Shown here in pieces: positions 8,956 through 18,703 of a DNA stretch of 64,000 nucleotides. Position 1 is the stretch's first letter. Each line of letters starts with the position of its first letter. The stretch comes from Sphingomonas sp. Root720 (GTDB taxonomy: Bacteria > Pseudomonadota > Alphaproteobacteria > Sphingomonadales > Sphingomonadaceae), in assembly GCF_001428605.1 (NCBI RefSeq), contig NZ_LMID01000011.1, positions 248,001 through 312,000 of the forward strand, in the 5' to 3' direction. A program made the position numbers and the translations under genes. The notes under the pieces are model-generated. The model saw only the letters and a list, made by a program, of their open reading frames with translations, was not told the DNA's origin and did no database searches.

Positions 8956-9387
8956 ATGCGGGTCTTCACGATCGGCTATGAGGGCGCCACCCAGGCCGAA
9001 CTGGTCGATCGCCTGCGCGAGTCGGGCGTGACGCTGCTCGCCGATATCCGGGCGGTGCCGCTGTCGCGGCGCCCCGGCTTCTCGAAGAACATATTGGCGG
9101 CCGGGTTGCGCGAGGCCGGCATCGACTATGTCGGGCTAAAGGCGCTCGGCACGCCGCCCGAGGGCCGTACCGCCGCGCGCCGTCACGACATGGACACGCT
9201 GCGCCGGGTCTATGCTGGCCAGCTCGCGCAGCCCGACGCCATGGCCCAGGCCGCGATGCTGGCCGACATGGCCGGCGAGCGGCCGACCGCCCTGCTCTGC
9301 TTCGAACGCGAGCCCGGCTGCTGCCACCGCTCGCTGCTCGTCGAGGCGGTGTTTCCCGGTGCGGAGGTGGTCGACCTCTTCCCCTGA
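8956..9387 (+). CDS. DUF488 domain protein
   Basis: A 143-aa DUF488 family protein (PF04343 type). Its function is unknown, but the family is widespread and often found near nucleic-acid or stress genes. The typical opening MRVFTIGYEGATQAELVDRL, the central VLLADIRAVPLSRRPGFSK-like segment and the late LLCFEREPGCCHRSLL motif, with conserved Cys and His, are all present. It follows the small membrane protein by 10 bp and precedes the KTSC and DUF72 genes on the same strand, suggesting one operon. Confidence 0.9.
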   Translation: MRVFTIGYEGATQAELVDRLRESGVTLLADIRAVPLSRRPGFSKNILAAGLREAGIDYVGLKALGTPPEGRTAARRHDMDTLRRVYAGQLAQPDAMAQAAMLADMAGERPTALLCFEREPGCCHRSLLVEAVFPGAEVVDLFP

Positions 9388-9435
9388 AGGCGACGGCTTG
9401 GCCCGGCGGGACCTGCGGGAGCGGAGAGATCGCTC

Positions 9436-9648
9436 ATGCGTTTCCTGCGCATGCCATCCTCGGTCATCCGCAGCTTCGACTATGATGCGCCCGCGCAGCG
9501 ACTCGACGTCGAGTTCGTGACCGGCCGGTGCTACAGCTATCACGACGTGCCGGCGCGGATCGTCGCCGCGATGCGCGCCGCGCGCTCGAAGGGGCAGTTC
9601 TTCAACGCGCGCATCCGCGACCATTTCCGCTTTACCCGCGATCGCTGA
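9436..9648 (+). CDS. KTSC domain protein, 70 aa
   Basis: A very small protein consisting almost wholly of a KTSC domain (PF13619 type), known from lysyl-tRNA synthetase C-termini and from free-standing proteins. Visible are SSVIRSFDYDAPAQRLDVEF and the paired CYSYHDVPARI, with the strand-turn-strand pattern of the family. The signature residues that gave the family its name are only partly kept. Its TGA stop overlaps the ATG of the DUF72 gene by one base (9648), so the two are translationally coupled. A nucleic-acid-binding role is assumed for the family but not shown. Confidence 0.8.
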   Translation: MRFLRMPSSVIRSFDYDAPAQRLDVEFVTGRCYSYHDVPARIVAAMRAARSKGQFFNARIRDHFRFTRDR

Positions 9649-10406
9649 TGACCGTCAGGATCGGCACGGCCGGCTGGTCGATCGGATCGCGCTATCGCCC
9701 CGACTTCCCGGGCGAGGGATCCCATCTCGAGCGGTACGCGACGCGCTTCTCTGCGGTGGAGATCAACAGCAGCTTCCATCGCCCGCACCGCGTCGCGACC
9801 TATCGGCGCTGGGCCGAGAGCGTGCCCGATGATTTCCGGTTCGCGGTGAAATTCCCGAAGCTGGTCAGCCACGAGCTGCGGCTGGTCGCCTGCGCCGACG
9901 CGGTCGAACGTTTCGCGGAAGAGACCGGCGGCCTCGGCGCCAAGCTGGGCGTGCTGCTGCTCCAGCTCCCGCCATCGCTGGCGTTCGATCGACCTATCGT
10001 CTCTGCCTTCCTGGCGCTGTGCCGAGCGGCGAGCGACGCACCGATCGTCTGCGAACCGCGTCACGCGAGTTGGTTCACCGACGGTGCGGACCGGCTGCTG
10101 GCCGATCATGGGATCGCGCGCGCCGCCGCCGACCCCGCGCCGGCGGATGGCGCGGGCGAACCCGGTGGCTGGCCCGGCCTCGTCTATGTCCGGCTGCACG
10201 GTTCGCCTGTCATGTACCGCTCGGCCTATGGGGATGCCGTGCTGGACCGCTATGCGGCGCGGCTGCGGGCAACCCCGGGATGGTGCATCTTCGACAACAC
10301 CGCGGCGATGGCCGCGACCGGCGACGCCCTCAAACTTCAGGCGAAGCTCGTCGATCCGGAACGTCGCGTCATTCCAGTCGTTAAGAGCCGGCCACCGAGT
10401 CCTTGA
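9648..10406 (+). CDS. DUF72 family protein
   Basis: A 252-aa DUF72 protein with a predicted TIM-barrel-like fold and unknown biochemical role. Landmarks are VRIGTAGWSIG at the N-terminus, AVEINSSFHRP, FAVKFPKLVSHELRL, the middle ..CEPRHASWF and the late YVRLHGSPVMYRSAYG and WCIFDNTAAMAA. The start overlaps the preceding KTSC stop (TGATG), and an alternative upstream start in the same frame would overlap that gene heavily. The 3' end contains a candidate EcfG-type promoter reading into the next gene, and the stop codon lies inside a 16-bp palindrome. Confidence 0.9.
   Translation: MTVRIGTAGWSIGSRYRPDFPGEGSHLERYATRFSAVEINSSFHRPHRVATYRRWAESVPDDFRFAVKFPKLVSHELRLVACADAVERFAEETGGLGAKLGVLLLQLPPSLAFDRPIVSAFLALCRAASDAPIVCEPRHASWFTDGADRLLADHGIARAAADPAPADGAGEPGGWPGLVYVRLHGSPVMYRSAYGDAVLDRYAARLRATPGWCIFDNTAAMAATGDALKLQAKLVDPERRVIPVVKSRPPSP
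10358..10382 (+). promoter_or_regulatory. Candidate EcfG (general stress response) promoter
   Basis: GGAAC at 10358-10362 and CGTT at 10379-10382, separated by 16 bp, match the EcfG consensus known in Sphingomonas and other alphaproteobacteria. It lies in the end of the DUF72 gene, ~120 bp upstream of the DUF4142 lipoprotein ATG, a family often under general stress control. Confidence 0.55.
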
Positions 10407-10416
10407 ACGTTCAAGG
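10401..10416. repeat. Perfect 16-bp palindrome over a stop codon
   Basis: CCTTGAACGTTCAAGG is its own reverse complement and contains the TGA stop of the DUF72 gene. It lies ~19 bp after the candidate EcfG -10 and may be a regulator operator or a short RNA hairpin at the 5' end of the downstream transcript. Confidence 0.5.
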
Positions 10417-10505
10417 CCTCTACCATGGAAAGGGCCTGATTCACGTGATCGGCGAAACGCACAGCGCTTCCGCCTCCAACGGTGAGGCTCCAGGAGGGAC
10501 GAATA

Positions 10506-11111
10506 ATGTATAGACATATCCTGATCGCGTCGACCGCGGCGCTGGCCCTGAGCCTTGCCGCATGCGGCAAGAAGGCCGAGCAGACCGCGGACACGGTCGC
10601 CAACGGCGCCATGGAAACCGCCGACGCCGCGGGCGCGATGGCGTCGAACGCCATGGTCGATGCCAAGCAGGCCTTGTCGGCGACGCCCAGTGGACCCGAA
10701 TTCGTGAACAAGGCCGCCAAGTCCGACGCCTATGAGATCGCGGCGGCCAAGCTGGCGGTGACCAACGCCTCGTCCCAGGCCGTGAAGGATTTCGCGGCGG
10801 AGATGATCACGGCGCACACCGCCTCGACCGCGAAGATCAAGGCGGCCGCCGCCACGGCGAGCCCGGCCATCACCCCCGATCCGACGCTGACCAGCGACCA
10901 GAACGACGATCTGGCGGAGCTGGGCAGGAAGAAGGGCGCCGAGTTCGACGAGGCCTATATCGACGACCAGGTCGACGCGCACCAGGACGCGCTCGCGCTG
11001 ATGCGGGACTATGCGGAGCATGGCGACACGGCGTCGCTCAAGACCGCCGCCGGAGAGATCGCGCCGGTCGTGCAGAAGCACCTCGATCACGCCAAGTCGC
11101 TGGACAAGTGA
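10506..11111 (+). CDS. DUF4142 lipoprotein
   Basis: A 201-aa exported protein. The first 22 residues form a lipoprotein signal ending in LSLAAC, so the Cys is probably lipid-modified and the protein is held at a membrane facing the periplasm. Residues ~65-200 are a DUF4142 (PF13628 type) ferritin-like four-helix domain: EFVNKAAKSDAYEIAAAKLA, then VKDFAAEMITAHTAS and DEAYIDDQVDAHQDALALM. The function is unproven; members are often general-stress induced. An ideal AGGAGG precedes the ATG by 8-9 nt, and a candidate EcfG promoter lies upstream. The linker after the lipobox is rich in Ala, Met and Thr. Confidence 0.9.
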   Translation: MYRHILIASTAALALSLAACGKKAEQTADTVANGAMETADAAGAMASNAMVDAKQALSATPSGPEFVNKAAKSDAYEIAAAKLAVTNASSQAVKDFAAEMITAHTASTAKIKAAAATASPAITPDPTLTSDQNDDLAELGRKKGAEFDEAYIDDQVDAHQDALALMRDYAEHGDTASLKTAAGEIAPVVQKHLDHAKSLDK

Positions 11112-11143
11112 TCGGACCGCAAAACCCTTGCTGCTGATGACGG

Positions 11144-11171
11144 GAAGGCCGGGCCGAAGGGCCCGGCCTTC
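11144..11171 (+). terminator. Terminator hairpin after DUF4142 gene
   Basis: A perfect 12-bp stem (11144-11155 with 11160-11171) with loop GAAG, 32 bp after the stop codon. The following TCCGTTC is only weakly T-rich. Confidence 0.7.
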
Positions 11172-11258
11172 TCCGTTCTCGCGCCGTTGCACATCGTCAT
11201 ATGCGAGCGCAGCCGAGCCTTGGCGTGAACGCTCGCCTGGGCTCGTGTAGAGCTCCTG

Positions 11259-12269
11259 TTACCCGCCGTCGTCTCCCACGATCAAAACGATCTTGCCGAT
11301 ATGGTCCTCGTCCATGCGGCGATGCGCGTCGGCGGCCTGGGCGAGCGGGAAGGTCGCGTCGATGACGGGCTTCAACCGCCCCTCCTCGACATGCGGCCAG
11401 ACGACCGAGGCGATCTCGTCGGCGACCGCCGCCTTGAAGGCGATGCCGCGCGGCCGCAGGGTCGATCCAGTGAGCGTCAGCCGCTTCTGCATGATCTTCC
11501 AGATCGGGATTTCGGCCTTCGCCCCGCCCAGCACCGCGATAGAGACATGGCGGCCGTCCTCGGCCAGGCAGTCGAGGTTGCGGGGCAGATAGTCGCCCCC
11601 GACCATGTCGAGGACGATGTCGACGCCCCGGCCGTCGGTGATGCGGGCGACCTCGGCGACGAAATCCTGGGTGCGATAGTTGATCGCATGGGTCGCGCCC
11701 AGCCCGCGCGCCGCCGCGCATTTCTCGTCCGACCCGGCGGTCACGATCGTCTCGACCTGGAAGATGCGGGCGAGCAGGATCGCCATCGTGCCGATCCCGC
11801 TGGTACCGCCATGGACGAGCAGCCGGTCGCCCTCGGCGGCATAGGCGCGTTCGAACACGTTGCTCCACACCGTGAACAGCGTCTCGGGGATCGACGCCGC
11901 CTCGACCATCGACAACGTGTTCGGGACCGGCAGGCAGAGGCCGGCGTCGGCCACGGCATATTCGGCATAGCCGCCGCCGGCGACAAGCGCGCAGACCGCC
12001 TGCCCCAGCATCTCGGGCAGCGTTCCCTCGCCCAGCGCCACCACGTCGCCGGCAACCTCCAGCCCGAGGATCGACGGCGCGCCCGGGGGCGGCGGATAGG
12101 CGCCGTTGCGCTGTGCGACGTCGGGGCGGTTGACCCCTGCCGCCGCGACTCGGATCAGCACCTGGCCCGGCCCCGGCACCGGGACGGCGCGGCGGACGGG
12201 CAGCAATATTTCGGGTCCGCCCTTGCCGTCGGGGTCGATCGCAACCATCGATTCTGGAATCCCGGCCAT
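11259..12269 (-). CDS. NAD(P)H-quinone oxidoreductase, PIG3 type
   Basis: A 336-aa medium-chain dehydrogenase/reductase of the zinc-free quinone oxidoreductase branch, reducing quinones or activated enones with NADPH. The GroES-like N-terminal domain shows GVNRPDVAQRNGAYPPPPGAP and LGLEVAGDV, typical of the TP53I3 (PIG3) subgroup. The Rossmann part has LLVHGGTSGIGTMAILLA and the NADPH-recognising TAGSDEKCAAARGLGA. The C-terminus HRRMDEDHIGKIVLIV is also typical. Structural zinc cysteines are absent, as expected. MAGIPESMVAI at 12269 has a GGGGGA ribosome site, so the 28 in-frame codons upstream are not used. It is divergent from the DUF1192 gene. Confidence 0.92.
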   Translation of the reverse strand: MAGIPESMVAIDPDGKGGPEILLPVRRAVPVPGPGQVLIRVAAAGVNRPDVAQRNGAYPPPPGAPSILGLEVAGDVVALGEGTLPEMLGQAVCALVAGGGYAEYAVADAGLCLPVPNTLSMVEAASIPETLFTVWSNVFERAYAAEGDRLLVHGGTSGIGTMAILLARIFQVETIVTAGSDEKCAAARGLGATHAINYRTQDFVAEVARITDGRGVDIVLDMVGGDYLPRNLDCLAEDGRHVSIAVLGGAKAEIPIWKIMQKRLTLTGSTLRPRGIAFKAAVADEIASVVWPHVEEGRLKPVIDATFPLAQAADAHRRMDEDHIGKIVLIVGDDGG

Positions 12270-12351
12270 TCGTCCCCCTTTTGGCCTGAGCTTCTGGCCG
12301 TTTCTGTAAGGGTTTATTGACATGCGGCCCGCCAGGGTCAACGTTGTCCGC

Positions 12352-12549
12352 ATGGAGCCCGACGATCTTTTCGCGAAGCGCCCCGACGATCCGGTGAATC
12401 AGCTCATCTGGCAGGATATCGATCATCTTTCGGTCGACGAGCTGGAAGCCCGGATTACCGCCCTAGAGGGTGAGATCGAACGGTGCCGATCTAAAATCAA
12501 GAACGCCATTAACCATCGCGCAACAGCAGAAAACCTATTCAAGCGATGA
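12352..12549 (+). CDS. DUF1192 family protein, 65 aa
   Basis: A small DUF1192 (PF06698 type) protein. Its function is unknown and it is almost confined to alphaproteobacteria. The opening MEPDDLFAKRPDDPVNQL and the predicted coiled coil VDELEARITALEGEIERCR match the family. The ATG at 12352 is preferred over an upstream in-frame ATG because it gives the standard family length. It is divergently transcribed from the quinone oxidoreductase with an 82-bp gap, and clpA follows 128 bp downstream. Confidence 0.85.
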   Translation: MEPDDLFAKRPDDPVNQLIWQDIDHLSVDELEARITALEGEIERCRSKIKNAINHRATAENLFKR

Positions 12550-12638
12550 GGGTGCGCCGGCCGGAAATCGATATCCGATCGGCTCCGGCAGGGGTGGGTT
12601 CTTGATGAACGGCCCCAGGCACCCGACATATGGTTCAG

Positions 12639-12660
12639 CGGCATGGCTCGGCCCATGCCG
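12639..12660 (+). promoter_or_regulatory. Hairpin in the clpA leader
   Basis: An 8-bp perfect stem (CGGCATGG 12639-12646 with CCATGCCG 12653-12660) ends 17 bp before the clpA ATG and just upstream of its GGAG ribosome site. It may end the DUF1192 transcript or modulate clpA translation. Confidence 0.4.
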
Positions 12661-12677
12661 AATGGAGTAAAACGACC

Positions 12678-14993
<2,316 letters not shown>

Positions 14994-15013
14994 CCCAAAG
15001 CAGGCTGATCAAG

Positions 15014-15046
15014 AAGGCCCGCTTCGCAAGAGGCGGGCCTTTTTTT
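15014..15046 (+). terminator. Intrinsic terminator of clpA
   Basis: A 9-bp stem (AAGGCCCGC 15014-15022 with GCGGGCCTT 15033-15041) is followed by a T7 run (15040-15046), 20 bp after the clpA stop. Confidence 0.85.
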
Positions 15047-15067
15047 GTTTTTGGCGACCGCGCTTTG

Positions 15068-15772
15068 TCAGACCCTTCCGATCATCGCGTGGGTCGCGCT
15101 GGTCATATAAGCGAGAAAGGCGACAAGGCTGAGATAGATCAGCCCATATTCCACCCTGGTTGCTACCGACGTTGCATAATAGCAGCGGTTTTCCTCAGTC
15201 TCAGGATCGTGGGTCCAAGCCTGCTTCAATGCCGGTATCGCGGCAATCGCGATGATGAAGAGCAGCGGACTCGGCCGATAGAGCATTAGACCCACCATCA
15301 GCGGAACGCCCAGGAACCAGATGCGTGGCGATATGATCGCCGTGATCCGTCCGCCGTCGAGCGGTGAAAGCGGAATCAGATTGAAGAAATTGAGGAAGAA
15401 GCCGCCGTAGGCGATCGCGAGCAACAACCCGTCCTGCGTCTCTCGACCCCAGAAATAGACCAGGATGGCGCCGACCGTCCCAAGCAGCGGTCCAGCGGCA
15501 GCGACATAGGCCTCAGTTTCGGCATCCATCGGCTGACCCTTCAACTCGATCCATGCGCCGACAAAGGGAATGAAGGTCGGCATGCTGACCGGAAGAGACC
15601 GCTGCCGTGCCGCTATGAAGTGCCCCATTTCATGGAGCAGGAGCAATCCGACGAAGCCGGCGGCATAGCGCCATCCGAAGATGAGCGAATAGGCCGCCAG
15701 CGAGACGATCATCGTGACGAGCGTGCCGCCGACCTTCCCCAATTTAAAAAGGCCGAACAACAACGCCAGCAT
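15068..15772 (-). CDS. Site-2 protease-like membrane metallopeptidase (M50 family)
   Basis: A 234-aa inner-membrane protein with the M50 active-site signs: the zinc motif HEMGH (residues 47-51) inside a hydrophobic segment, and the second metal/proline motif NLIPLSPLDGG within a later helix. It probably cuts membrane or membrane-proximal peptide substrates, with no PDZ domain. The frame is open 60 codons further up, inside the DUF2167 gene, but an ATG at 15772 follows the DUF2167 TAA by one base, so start by translational coupling is most likely. Its pairing with a DUF2167 membrane protein suggests they work together. The substrate is unknown. Confidence 0.85.
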   Translation of the reverse strand: MLALLFGLFKLGKVGGTLVTMIVSLAAYSLIFGWRYAAGFVGLLLLHEMGHFIAARQRSLPVSMPTFIPFVGAWIELKGQPMDAETEAYVAAAGPLLGTVGAILVYFWGRETQDGLLLAIAYGGFFLNFFNLIPLSPLDGGRITAIISPRIWFLGVPLMVGLMLYRPSPLLFIIAIAAIPALKQAWTHDPETEENRCYYATSVATRVEYGLIYLSLVAFLAYMTSATHAMIGRV

Positions 15773-15773
15773 A

Positions 15774-16823
15774 TTAGCAATCGCTTTTCGAGCCCGGCTC
15801 GGGCGTTTCGCGAGGATGTATCTGCGGGTGAAGCTCGGAACGGTCGACGACATCGGACTCCGCGGCCGCTTCCGGAAGCGTTTCCGAACCGGATTCGGCC
15901 ACCACCCCTTCCGTCGGCCGGTTCCGCCCGACGATCCGGCGGAGGATCGCACCGATGGCGACGATCGCGACGATCACAAGCTTCCACGCCTTGACGAGAA
16001 GAAGGCCCATCACGGCCAGCAAGCCCAGCTTCTTGGCCGCGACGATACCGACAAGCGCGCCGATGCCATAAGCAGCCACCTTGTCGGTGGATTCATCGAA
16101 ATCGGCATAGCGTTTGCCGGGGATGTAGGAGAGTGCCGCGAGAAGCTGCGTAGCGACATGCTTGTCCGCGGCGATCCGGTTCGAAACGGTGATGAGATTG
16201 AGACTGAAATAGCCTTCGCGGCCAAGTGCGAAGGTGTTGTAATTGATCGTCTGCGGCAGACTGGCCGGGGCCCCCCTTACGCGCGACGACAATGACCAAA
16301 CCAGGCGATGCGACACGGCGTCATAATGGGGTTCCTCGACCCACCCCACGACATCGATGGCCGCATAGCCACGCGCCGTTCTATCTTCGTTGGCCTTCTC
16401 GGTACCCTCCTTGAGCGCTTCGAGTAGCGCGTCCGACTTCCACTCCTTCGCCTCGCCATCGCGGACATATCCTTCGCCGGTCCAGGTGACATCGACGAGC
16501 CAAGGCTGTTTCTCATCGACAGCGACGATTAATCCCTGGCGGCCGGGCTGCGATGGATTTCCAAGCGCTCTCATGACCTTGTCCGCCTCGGCCGCGGGAA
16601 CGAAGACCTGATCCGCCTTGATCTTCAGCGACGCCTGATCGAGAAGCTTCACGTCCGCCGGGCCGCGCGTGGCAGTCTTCGCGGCAGCGTTCCAGGCAGC
16701 CTGCATTTCCGCCTGCTGGGCGGTGGTCGGTTCGGATTGCGCAAGGCCGGGAGCCGTTCCGCCGAACGTGCACATCAGCATGAAAAGCGCCAGAAAGACG
16801 CTGAACGATCGATCGACGCGCAT
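15774..16823 (-). CDS. DUF2167 membrane-anchored protein
   Basis: A 349-aa DUF2167 family protein of unknown role. Residues 1-~28 form a signal peptide (RSFSVFLALFMLMCTFGGTAPGLA), then a large periplasmic domain with the family segments GLIVAVDEKQPWLVDV, VGWVEEPHYDAVSHRLVWSL and LPQTINYNTFALGREGYFSLNLI. Near the C-terminus, about residues 255-305, are closely spaced hydrophobic helices rich in Gly, Val and Leu, followed by a polar tail. The ATG at 16823 with GGGGG upstream is preferred over an open extension of 28 codons. The stop is one base from the M50 gene's ATG, so the two are one operon. Confidence 0.85.
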   Translation of the reverse strand: MRVDRSFSVFLALFMLMCTFGGTAPGLAQSEPTTAQQAEMQAAWNAAAKTATRGPADVKLLDQASLKIKADQVFVPAAEADKVMRALGNPSQPGRQGLIVAVDEKQPWLVDVTWTGEGYVRDGEAKEWKSDALLEALKEGTEKANEDRTARGYAAIDVVGWVEEPHYDAVSHRLVWSLSSRVRGAPASLPQTINYNTFALGREGYFSLNLITVSNRIAADKHVATQLLAALSYIPGKRYADFDESTDKVAAYGIGALVGIVAAKKLGLLAVMGLLLVKAWKLVIVAIVAIGAILRRIVGRNRPTEGVVAESGSETLPEAAAESDVVDRSELHPQIHPRETPEPGSKSDC

Positions 16824-17037
16824 GAAACCCCCATATCCCCAATGCGTCGATAGGCTCTTACGGTCTCGTGGAAAAGCATGATTGGATCGGAACTGGAGGT
16901 GAACCATGCGCCAGACGGGACCCGCAGACTGAACCGCAACCGGCCACTTTTCGTTTCGGCGTTAACCATATCTTCCGGACTCCGGATGCAGAACCGACCG
17001 TCGGGCCCGTGACGGGACTTCCGGGGGACGCGATGCG

Positions 17038-18513
17038 ATGCGCTACGAACTGATCGTTATCGGCAGCGGGCCGGCGGGGCGCCGCGCCGCCATCCAGGCC
17101 GCCAAGCTGGGCAAGTCGACGCTGGTGGTCGAGAATCGATACCGCGTCGGCGGGGTTTCGGTCCATACCGGGACGATTCCGTCCAAGACGCTGCGCGAGA
17201 CCGTGCTCAACCTGACCGGCTGGCGCGAGCGCGGCTTCTATGGCCGGGCTTACCGGGTCAAGAAGGAGATTTGCGGCGAGGACCTCAACGCCCGCCTGCA
17301 GAAGACCCTCGACCACGAGATCGATGTGCTGGAACATCAGTTCACCCGCAACGGCGTGCGCACCATCGAGGGTGCCGCCAGCTTCCGAGGCCCGCACGAG
17401 ATCCAGGTCACCGGACCGCAGGGCGACGTCCAGCTGTTCGAAGCCGAGCGCGTGCTGATCGCGGTCGGCACGGCGCCCTACCGCCCCTCCTCGATCCCGT
17501 TCAACGACACCACCATCCTCGACAGCGACGCGCTGATCGCCGAGCCGAGGGTGCCGCGCAGCCTGACGGTGATCGGTGCCGGCGTGATCGGCATCGAATA
17601 TGCGACGATCTTCTCCGCGCTCGACGTGCCGGTGACCCTGATCGAGCCGCGCGACAGCTTCCTCGACTTTGTCGACCGCGAGATCATCGACGATTTCGTC
17701 CACCAGCTGCGCGATCGCGGCATGGCGATCCGTCTCGGCGCGAAGCTCGACCGGGTCGAGGTCGACGGCCAGGGCTGGGCGATCTCGATCCTCGAGGACG
17801 GGCGCCGCATCCGCTCCGAAATGCTGCTCTATGCAGCCGGTCGGATCGGCGCGACGGCCGCGCTGGGGCTGGAGAATTGCGGGCTCGAGGCCGACGGCCG
17901 CGGGCGGCTCAAAGTCGATCCGGCGACGCTGCAGACCGACGTGCCGCACATCTACGCCGCCGGCGACGTGATCGGCTTTCCCAGCCTCGCCTCGACCTCG
18001 ATGGAGCAGGGCCGGATCGCCGCCTGCCACGCCTTCGGCGCGCCGATGCCCCCCGCTCCCTCCTATTTCCCCTATGGCATCTACGCGGTGCCGGAAATCT
18101 CCACGGTCGGCCTCAGCGAACAGGAGGTGCGCGAGCGCGGCATTTCCTATGAATGCGGCATCGCCCGTTTCCGCGAGACGTCGCGCGGGCATATCATGGG
18201 CATGCAATCGGGAATGATGAAGCTGATCTTCGCGCTCGAGGATCGCCGCCTGCTCGGCGTCCACATCATCGGCGAGAGCGCGACCGAACTGATCCATATC
18301 GGCCAGGCGGTGCTCAACTTGGGCGGAACAATCGACTATTTCGTCGAGAACACCTTCAATTACCCGACCCTCGCCGAGGCCTACAAGATCGCCGCGCTCG
18401 ACGCCTGGAACCGGATGCCGCGCTGCGACGACCATCTCCGGAGCGCGCTCGACCGGGCGCTGCCCGAGTTGCAGCGGATGGCGGCGCAGGGACCGAAGGC
18501 GGCGGCGGCGTAA
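17038..18513 (+). CDS. sthA: Si-specific NAD(P)+ transhydrogenase (soluble)
   Basis: A flavoprotein that moves hydride between NADPH and NAD+, balancing the two pools in the cytosol. The 491-aa protein begins with the FAD Rossmann motif VIGSGPAGRRAAIQ. Where lipoamide dehydrogenases carry the redox disulfide, it reads VHTGTIPSKTLRE, the mark of SthA (disulfide lost). The NAD(H) domain has VIGAGVIGIEYA, and the C-terminal dimer domain ends with HIGQAVLNLGGTIDYFVENTFNYPTLAEAYK. An overlapping out-of-frame ATG occurs 5 nt upstream of the start; GGGGGA serves the 17038 ATG. It is divergent from the DUF2167 gene. Confidence 0.95.
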   Translation: MRYELIVIGSGPAGRRAAIQAAKLGKSTLVVENRYRVGGVSVHTGTIPSKTLRETVLNLTGWRERGFYGRAYRVKKEICGEDLNARLQKTLDHEIDVLEHQFTRNGVRTIEGAASFRGPHEIQVTGPQGDVQLFEAERVLIAVGTAPYRPSSIPFNDTTILDSDALIAEPRVPRSLTVIGAGVIGIEYATIFSALDVPVTLIEPRDSFLDFVDREIIDDFVHQLRDRGMAIRLGAKLDRVEVDGQGWAISILEDGRRIRSEMLLYAAGRIGATAALGLENCGLEADGRGRLKVDPATLQTDVPHIYAAGDVIGFPSLASTSMEQGRIAACHAFGAPMPPAPSYFPYGIYAVPEISTVGLSEQEVRERGISYECGIARFRETSRGHIMGMQSGMMKLIFALEDRRLLGVHIIGESATELIHIGQAVLNLGGTIDYFVENTFNYPTLAEAYKIAALDAWNRMPRCDDHLRSALDRALPELQRMAAQGPKAAAA

Positions 18514-18529
18514 CGGCCACCCCTAGACC

Positions 18530-18608
18530 GTCACCCCAGCGAAGGCTGGGGTCTCGGGAGGCTCGCGCACTGCGCTGCTCATAAGATGCCAGCTTTCGCG
18601 GGCATGAC
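18530..18608. repeat. Dispersed intergenic inverted repeat, copy A
   Basis: Two inward-facing hairpin arms: GTCACCCCAGCGAAGGCTGG at 18530-18549 and the related ATGCC-AGCTTTCGCGGGCATGAC at 18586-18608. Similar elements lie at about 40.9, 51.4, 55.1 and 60.4 kb. This is a REP/BIME-like family typical of sphingomonad intergenic DNA. Confidence 0.75.
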
Positions 18609-18703
18609 GGCTTGGGCTCAGGTTTTTCACCCGCGCCCATTGATCGGCACCGTACCAATCCTCATGTTGCGGTACAGCAACTGTCGAGGATCACTCCCCC
18701 CGC

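Noticed and set aside
10482-10505. Upstream ATG of the DUF4142 gene as the start
   Set aside because: The AGGAGG site lies within that extension and points to the ATG at 10506, which begins a standard lipoprotein signal.
17478-18435. Minus-strand frame antisense to sthA
   Set aside because: The frame is a shadow of sthA, which has full FAD/NAD motifs and correct length.
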